64,000 nt of DNA from the NCBI RefSeq assembly GCF_009649815.1, contig NZ_WJIC01000007.1, positions 310,001-374,000 of the forward strand. The letters are read 5' to 3'. Source of the DNA: Nocardia sp. SYP-A9097 (GTDB lineage Bacteria; Actinomycetota; Actinomycetes; Mycobacteriales; Mycobacteriaceae). Positions 60,524 through 64,000 of the stretch are shown piece by piece (the first letter of the stretch is position 1; every line of letters begins with the position of its first letter). The translations under genes and the position numbers were made by a program. The notes beneath the pieces were generated by a model, which ran no database searches, had not been told where the DNA came from, and saw nothing but the letters and a program-made list of their open reading frames with translations.

Positions 60524-61288
60524 TCACATCTCGTCGAATCCGTGCGCCTGCATTCGAAGTGCCAGTTCATTCAGTAATTCCGGAACGCGGGACGCCGCGA
60601 GGGCGGCGTATCCACTCTTGGTGTCGAGGCTCAAGCAACCACGGAAGTTATGGTTACCGTCCCGGATAGGGGAGGCGAAAACCGCGCCCCGATGACGAAC
60701 CCGCTCGAACTCTTTCCAGGTCAAACCCATCACCGCAGGTTCGCCTTTTGCAGCTCGCTCGGCGTTGAATCCCGCTTCCGTAGTTGCGGCAATTGCCAAA
60801 GCTTCGACATTGAAGGCAGCTTCCGCATCGCGATCCCAGCACATACCCACGACTCCCTCGCCACATCGTGGCTCGAACCGACGGAGGACAACATTGCCGC
60901 CAAGCCGATAGGTGGCAACGCGCCGGAGTCGCGACTTTCCGAGCGGCCACCATGACCGCTTCACCTGCCAGGCATGCAAGCCGAGATCTTCGAACTCGAA
61001 CCCGTTGATCACGCGATCCGCCTCCCGGATCATTTTGCCGAATTGGACAAAAACTTCCCGCTCGAGTTGAGTGCGTCGGCTGACCAAGCTGCGCTGCGCC
61101 CGGGCAGCGAAAGGACCGAGAGTGAATACCGCCGCAATGACCAGTAGCGCGGGTACAAGGAACGGCAGCCGGTCCGTGATGTCAGTCCACAGTCGCTGGT
61201 CAGGAAAGCCTTGGCTCTTCGCGGCCAGCGCGGCGAGTGCCGCAGTCGCGATCCCTTTATCCCAAGCAGCTGCGGCGTTCGATCTCAT
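60524..61288 (-). CDS. Membrane protein with C-terminal GAF-like domain
   Basis: About 254 residues from ATG 61288; a longer TTG start at 61324 is less likely. One clear membrane helix (about 34-60, RLPFLVPALLVIAAVFTLGPFAA) is preceded by a weaker hydrophobic stretch (IATAALAALAA). A charged linker (SRRTQLEREVFVQFGKMIREA) leads into a GAF-like domain with RRFEPRCGEGVVGMCW, FASPIRDGNHNFRGCLSLDTKSG. It may be a ligand sensor facing the cytosol, coupled to the methyltransferase encoded directly after it. I know of no characterised close relative. Confidence 0.65.
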   Translation of the reverse strand: MRSNAAAAWDKGIATAALAALAAKSQGFPDQRLWTDITDRLPFLVPALLVIAAVFTLGPFAARAQRSLVSRRTQLEREVFVQFGKMIREADRVINGFEFEDLGLHAWQVKRSWWPLGKSRLRRVATYRLGGNVVLRRFEPRCGEGVVGMCWDRDAEAAFNVEALAIAATTEAGFNAERAAKGEPAVMGLTWKEFERVRHRGAVFASPIRDGNHNFRGCLSLDTKSGYAALAASRVPELLNELALRMQAHGFDEM

Positions 61289-61493
61289 CCCCAGATACCT
61301 GCCAATGTCGTTAGCGCCCAGCAACTTTTATCCGCGCACGGGCGCGAATCTACCCCAGCGCGTTCGGAGACGCTACAATACGACCGGACTGTTTTTTTGG
61401 TCAACGTGAAACATTCGTTTCGAATCCGTCAATCCCGGTATCGCGCAACACTTTTCGTGCGCATCGGGTTCGTTCGAGTGTTACCCTTGTCGC

Positions 61494-62168
61494 GTGCGGC
61501 CGACTGGATTGTGTGACAGGTCGGATCTATGCGCGGAATTTTCCGGAACGGCCGAAACCGAGTTCACTCGCACATATTTTCCGATGACCACGCGGTACCT
61601 CGCGAAGACCGCCGATAGCGTTGCGGTTGCGGACCTTTCGCCGCTGCTTGTCGGTCACGTCCTGGTTTGTCCACGTTCTCACTATTTCAGTGCAGCCCAA
61701 GCGATCTCGGACCCCAAAAGTGACTTCGAGACTTTTTTAGGCAGCTTCCTCCGAAGGTACACACAAATTTTCGGTGCATTCACACTACTCGAGCATGGCT
61801 CTACGTCAGCAATGCGGGCCGCCTGTATCAGTCATGCACATCTTCACGTACTACCAATCGCTATTGGACCCGTAATCGGTCGAATGTCCGGCGATGGGCT
61901 ATCGCTTGCAGTACTGGACAGTTGGCAGAATGTTGCCGATTTGTGTATCGGGAAGTCGCCGTACTATCTTGCCGCAGACGGGGATCGATTCTTTGTCGCC
62001 CGGCCGCAGCAGCGCATGATCAGCCAGTATCTCAGGATGGTAGCTGGGGCGAGCATCGCAATTCCGCCCGAGGAATGCGACTGGGCGGTAGTGGTAAGAC
62101 GCGATATCTTCCATCAGACTATGCAGCGATGGGCGGTTGGGGCCGCCACCGAAGGAGTCATGCTGTGA
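61494..62168 (+). CDS. Divergent HIT-superfamily protein with C-terminal extension
   Basis: The 224-residue protein keeps the HIT core: LSPLLVGHVLVCPRSHYFSA and HAHLHVLP near residue 113 (the HxHxH triad). The N-terminus has CDRSDLC, possibly metal-binding, and about 90 residues beyond the triad (SWQNVADLCIGKSPYYLAADGDRFFVARPQQR) resemble a GalT-like second half. It contains a TTA leucine codon (61737-61739), rare in this GC-rich genome, and the DNA is visibly AT-richer. GTG 61494 is the chosen start. The ThiL-like gene starts inside its stop (GTGA). Confidence 0.7.
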   Translation: MRPTGLCDRSDLCAEFSGTAETEFTRTYFPMTTRYLAKTADSVAVADLSPLLVGHVLVCPRSHYFSAAQAISDPKSDFETFLGSFLRRYTQIFGAFTLLEHGSTSAMRAACISHAHLHVLPIAIGPVIGRMSGDGLSLAVLDSWQNVADLCIGKSPYYLAADGDRFFVARPQQRMISQYLRMVAGASIAIPPEECDWAVVVRRDIFHQTMQRWAVGAATEGVML

Positions 62169-63220
62169 CCGTGCACGCACTGGCCACCGATCCACCCTTG
62201 GACGAGCCGTCCAAGATCGCGAAAATTATCGTCCCTGCCACAGGCAGCGAGGAATCGAGCACGATCCTGGCAAACGGCGCAACTGCCGAACTGCTGCTGG
62301 GCGTTGTCGCGCAAGACGACTGCGCGGCATTCAGTTTGAGCGGCGATCAAATTCTGGTCGCCGGCAGCGATTACGTCCGGGGACCAAAGTTCAGCCTGTA
62401 CGAAAAGGGGTTTCTTTCCAACTACGACATCGGCTGGTACCTGGCCGGTGCAAACATCAGCGACGTCGTGGCAATGGGCGCGATCCCACTTGGTGTGCTG
62501 TCTGTCGTCCGCTATCCGAAGGATCTTCGGGATGACGACTTCGCCGAATTGATCGAGGGGATTCGCGACGGCGCTCGCGCGGCCGGAGCGCTCAACGTCG
62601 GCGGTGACATCGGCAGTGCCGAGCGAATAATCCTGTCCGCCAGTGCATTCGGCATCGTCGAGCCCGGAAACCTGCTCACTCGTACCGCTGCGCGTCCCGG
62701 GCAGGTACTTTGCGTCTCCGGACCCACCGGGTTAGCCGGCAGCGCCATGAAACTTGCGAACGACGGCGTGGATGTTTCCGGCGCGGAGTATGCGGCATTG
62801 CTGGCAAAGTGGCAGCGAGTCACCCCGAGAACACGACACAGCCGAGCATTTGCATGCAACCCGGCGGTGACCGCCTGCATCGATACGTCCGATGGACTCA
62901 AAGGCGCTGTCGAGACGATTGCCCACGCCAGCGAAGTCTCCGTAGTCGTCGACGAAAGCCTGTTGCCTATCGACGAATCAGTTCGACTCGCTGCCGGACA
63001 CTTGAACTGTGACGTACTGGAACTGGTGTTCGGCGACTCCGTCGATTTCGAATTAGTCGTAACGGTCGACGCGGACGCAATAGACTCCGTATCCTCCGAG
63101 TTTGCCCGGTCCTGCCTCCCGCTCTACGTCATAGGCCGTGTGGAATCCGGATCCGGCGCCACTCTCCGCCGAGGCTTGACGACAACCGATATACCCGGCG
63201 CGTCCTGGCGCCACACATGA
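62165..63220 (+). CDS. ThiL/PurM-superfamily ATP-dependent enzyme
   Basis: The 351-residue protein has the ThiL layout: DDCAAF near residue 53, SDYVRGPKF near 68, NYDIGWYLAGANISDVVAMGAIPLGVL, NVGGDIGS near 146, ARPGQVLCVSGPTGLAGSAM, IDTSDGLKGAVETIAHAS near 239. The final motif reads FGDSVDFELVVTV where ThiL has GGEDxxLL. ThiL phosphorylates thiamine phosphate; the changed motif and the lack of thi genes suggest another phosphate-bearing substrate. Overlap with the HIT-like gene implies a joint reaction. TTA codons and lower GC suggest horizontal origin. Confidence 0.78.
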   Translation: MTVHALATDPPLDEPSKIAKIIVPATGSEESSTILANGATAELLLGVVAQDDCAAFSLSGDQILVAGSDYVRGPKFSLYEKGFLSNYDIGWYLAGANISDVVAMGAIPLGVLSVVRYPKDLRDDDFAELIEGIRDGARAAGALNVGGDIGSAERIILSASAFGIVEPGNLLTRTAARPGQVLCVSGPTGLAGSAMKLANDGVDVSGAEYAALLAKWQRVTPRTRHSRAFACNPAVTACIDTSDGLKGAVETIAHASEVSVVVDESLLPIDESVRLAAGHLNCDVLELVFGDSVDFELVVTVDADAIDSVSSEFARSCLPLYVIGRVESGSGATLRRGLTTTDIPGASWRHT

Positions 63221-63275
63221 TCCTTCACTTGCCGTGAGTACGAGGTGACCGAGGTGCTCAGTGATGTCTCCCGAC

Positions 63276-64000
63276 TCATCGTGCCAGGCCACACCTAGGG
63301 TCGCCGAGGACCTGCGCCAACTGCTCCGCGCTCAGGTAGTCGCCGGTGCGCTCGAAGTCGCCGATGGTGTGCGGGGCGCCGTCCGAGATGCCGAGGCGGA
63401 CGAAATCGTCGCCGGCGACGCTGTGTAGCGCCCAGTTCAGGGCGATGCGGGAGCGGGCGGCGAAGGTGCGGGTGGCGAGCAGGTGGTAGCCGCGGGTTAC
63501 CAATTGTGCTGGGGCGCCGCGTAATCCGATGCCCATCGGTCGCGCGAGGGCGTCCCAGCCACCCAGGTCGACCACCATGCCGAGGTCGCGGTGCCGATAC
63601 GGTTTGCGGGGTTTGCCGCGTAGGGTCGCCAGCAGGTTCACTCCGGCCGCGCGGCCTTGACGGCTGGCGTGCTGGGCGGTGGGCGCGCAGGTCTTGCCGG
63701 GTTGGGTGGTATCGGGTACGGCGGCGACATCGCCGCAGGCCCAGACATTGTGAAGGCTCGGTACGCGCAGTTCGGTATCGGTGATGATGCGGCCGTGATC
63801 GGTTTCCGCACCGAGATGGTCCGCCAGTGGGCTGGAGGTCACGCCCGCGGTCCAGACCACGGTGCGGGTCGGAATCACCTGTCCCGTGGTCAAAGTCAGC
63901 GATCGGGCGGTGACCTCGGTCGCGGACGCCCCGGAGATGAATTCGATTCCGCGTTGCGCCATAAGCTTTTTCGCGTCCGCCCCGAGGCGCTCCCCCAGCT
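63276..64000 (-). CDS. NADH dehydrogenase type II-like flavoprotein, C-terminal part (cut by window end)
   Basis: About 241 residues of the C-terminal part are present and the gene continues past the window. VIPTRTVVWTAGVTSSPLADHLGAE, HNVWACGDVAAVPD (FAD-binding ATG/GD motif region), PTAQHASRQGRAAGVNLLATLRG and YRHRDLGMVVDLGGWDALA are NDH-2/Ndh features. The last 60 residues form a membrane-association region in such enzymes (YHLLATRTFAARSRIALNWALHSV). It oxidises NADH and passes electrons to quinone, or is a related pyridine-nucleotide oxidoreductase. Confidence 0.85.
   Translation of the reverse strand, partial: LGERLGADAKKLMAQRGIEFISGASATEVTARSLTLTTGQVIPTRTVVWTAGVTSSPLADHLGAETDHGRIITDTELRVPSLHNVWACGDVAAVPDTTQPGKTCAPTAQHASRQGRAAGVNLLATLRGKPRKPYRHRDLGMVVDLGGWDALARPMGIGLRGAPAQLVTRGYHLLATRTFAARSRIALNWALHSVAGDDFVRLGISDGAPHTIGDFERTGDYLSAEQLAQVLGDPRCGLAR

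Overview
The window is a high-GC chromosomal segment of an actinomycete, most likely a Nocardia or close relative in the Mycobacteriales. This rests on gene content: a DUF3558 lipoprotein, a DesA3-type desaturase with its oxidoreductase, GAF-ANTAR regulators, a four-gene conservon (NIT histidine kinase, Roadblock, DUF742, GTPase), a DUF5753/DUF397 pair, an HerA/DUF853 ATPase next to orn, Tat and lipoprotein signals, and frequent GTG/TTG starts. There is no rRNA operon, CRISPR array, transposase or prophage. Two tRNA genes are present, Arg(TCT) and His(GTG).

Layout. 1-4140: the start of a CopD/CtaG membrane protein (cut by the window), tRNA-Arg, a lipoprotein, a small membrane protein, a frameshifted lipoprotein relic and a glycosyltransferase. 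4344-8668: an ammonium transporter behind a GlnR-like box, then fabH-like and yaeQ genes transcribed away from a TetR gene across two copies of one 16-bp palindrome, then a second TetR. 8681-12835: two GAF-ANTAR regulators bracketed by two paralogous unknown genes that keep the same upstream element at the same distance, then a gene for a Cys-rich-tailed unknown protein. 12922-18690: a small unknown gene, a LysR regulator, the sulfonate operon ssuCBAD and a kinase gene cut off at its catalytic loop. 18740-23559: a lone ectB, a three-gene ABC exporter and a DUF4389 protein. 23835-28058: the conservon, a strong hairpin terminator and a 39-residue hydrophobic peptide gene. 28199-32939: two small unknown genes, a DUF4254 gene, the desaturase/ferredoxin-reductase pair and its probable TetR regulator. 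32947-40371: two MFS transporters, an MmyB-type regulator, and a PadR / flavin-Fe-S oxidoreductase / glyoxalase-like operon behind a clear palindromic operator. 40372-40994: a gene-poor stretch with a nearly T-free A-rich tract, a long inverted repeat and 21-bp tandem repeats. 40995-48465: an SDR, a stand-alone lysA, the HerA-like ATPase, orn, tRNA-His, a Tat-exported FAD oxidase and a Tat-exported cyclase. 48512-51616: interspersed repeats, two overlapping small genes, the DUF5753/DUF397 pair with twin inverted repeats, a GNAT and a stranded glycine-zipper fragment. 51617-58640: an amino-acid catabolic set (Lrp, fused indolepyruvate:ferredoxin oxidoreductase, Leu/Val-type dehydrogenase, APC permease). 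58641-63220: the least conventional block. 63276-64000: the C-terminal part of a type II NADH dehydrogenase-like gene, cut by the window end.

The best candidate for something undescribed is 58641-63220. It holds a second cytidylate-kinase-like protein, two HIT-superfamily proteins (one very divergent), a SAM methyltransferase, a membrane protein with a GAF-like tail, and a ThiL-like ATP-dependent enzyme with an altered C-terminal motif. The genes are tightly packed with 1-4 bp overlaps. The DNA looks less GC-rich than its surroundings and contains TTA codons. The parts suggest nucleotide or phosphoryl chemistry coupled to a membrane sensor; that is inference, and no substrate can be read from the sequence. 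All domain calls come from reading translated sequence by eye, without database searches.
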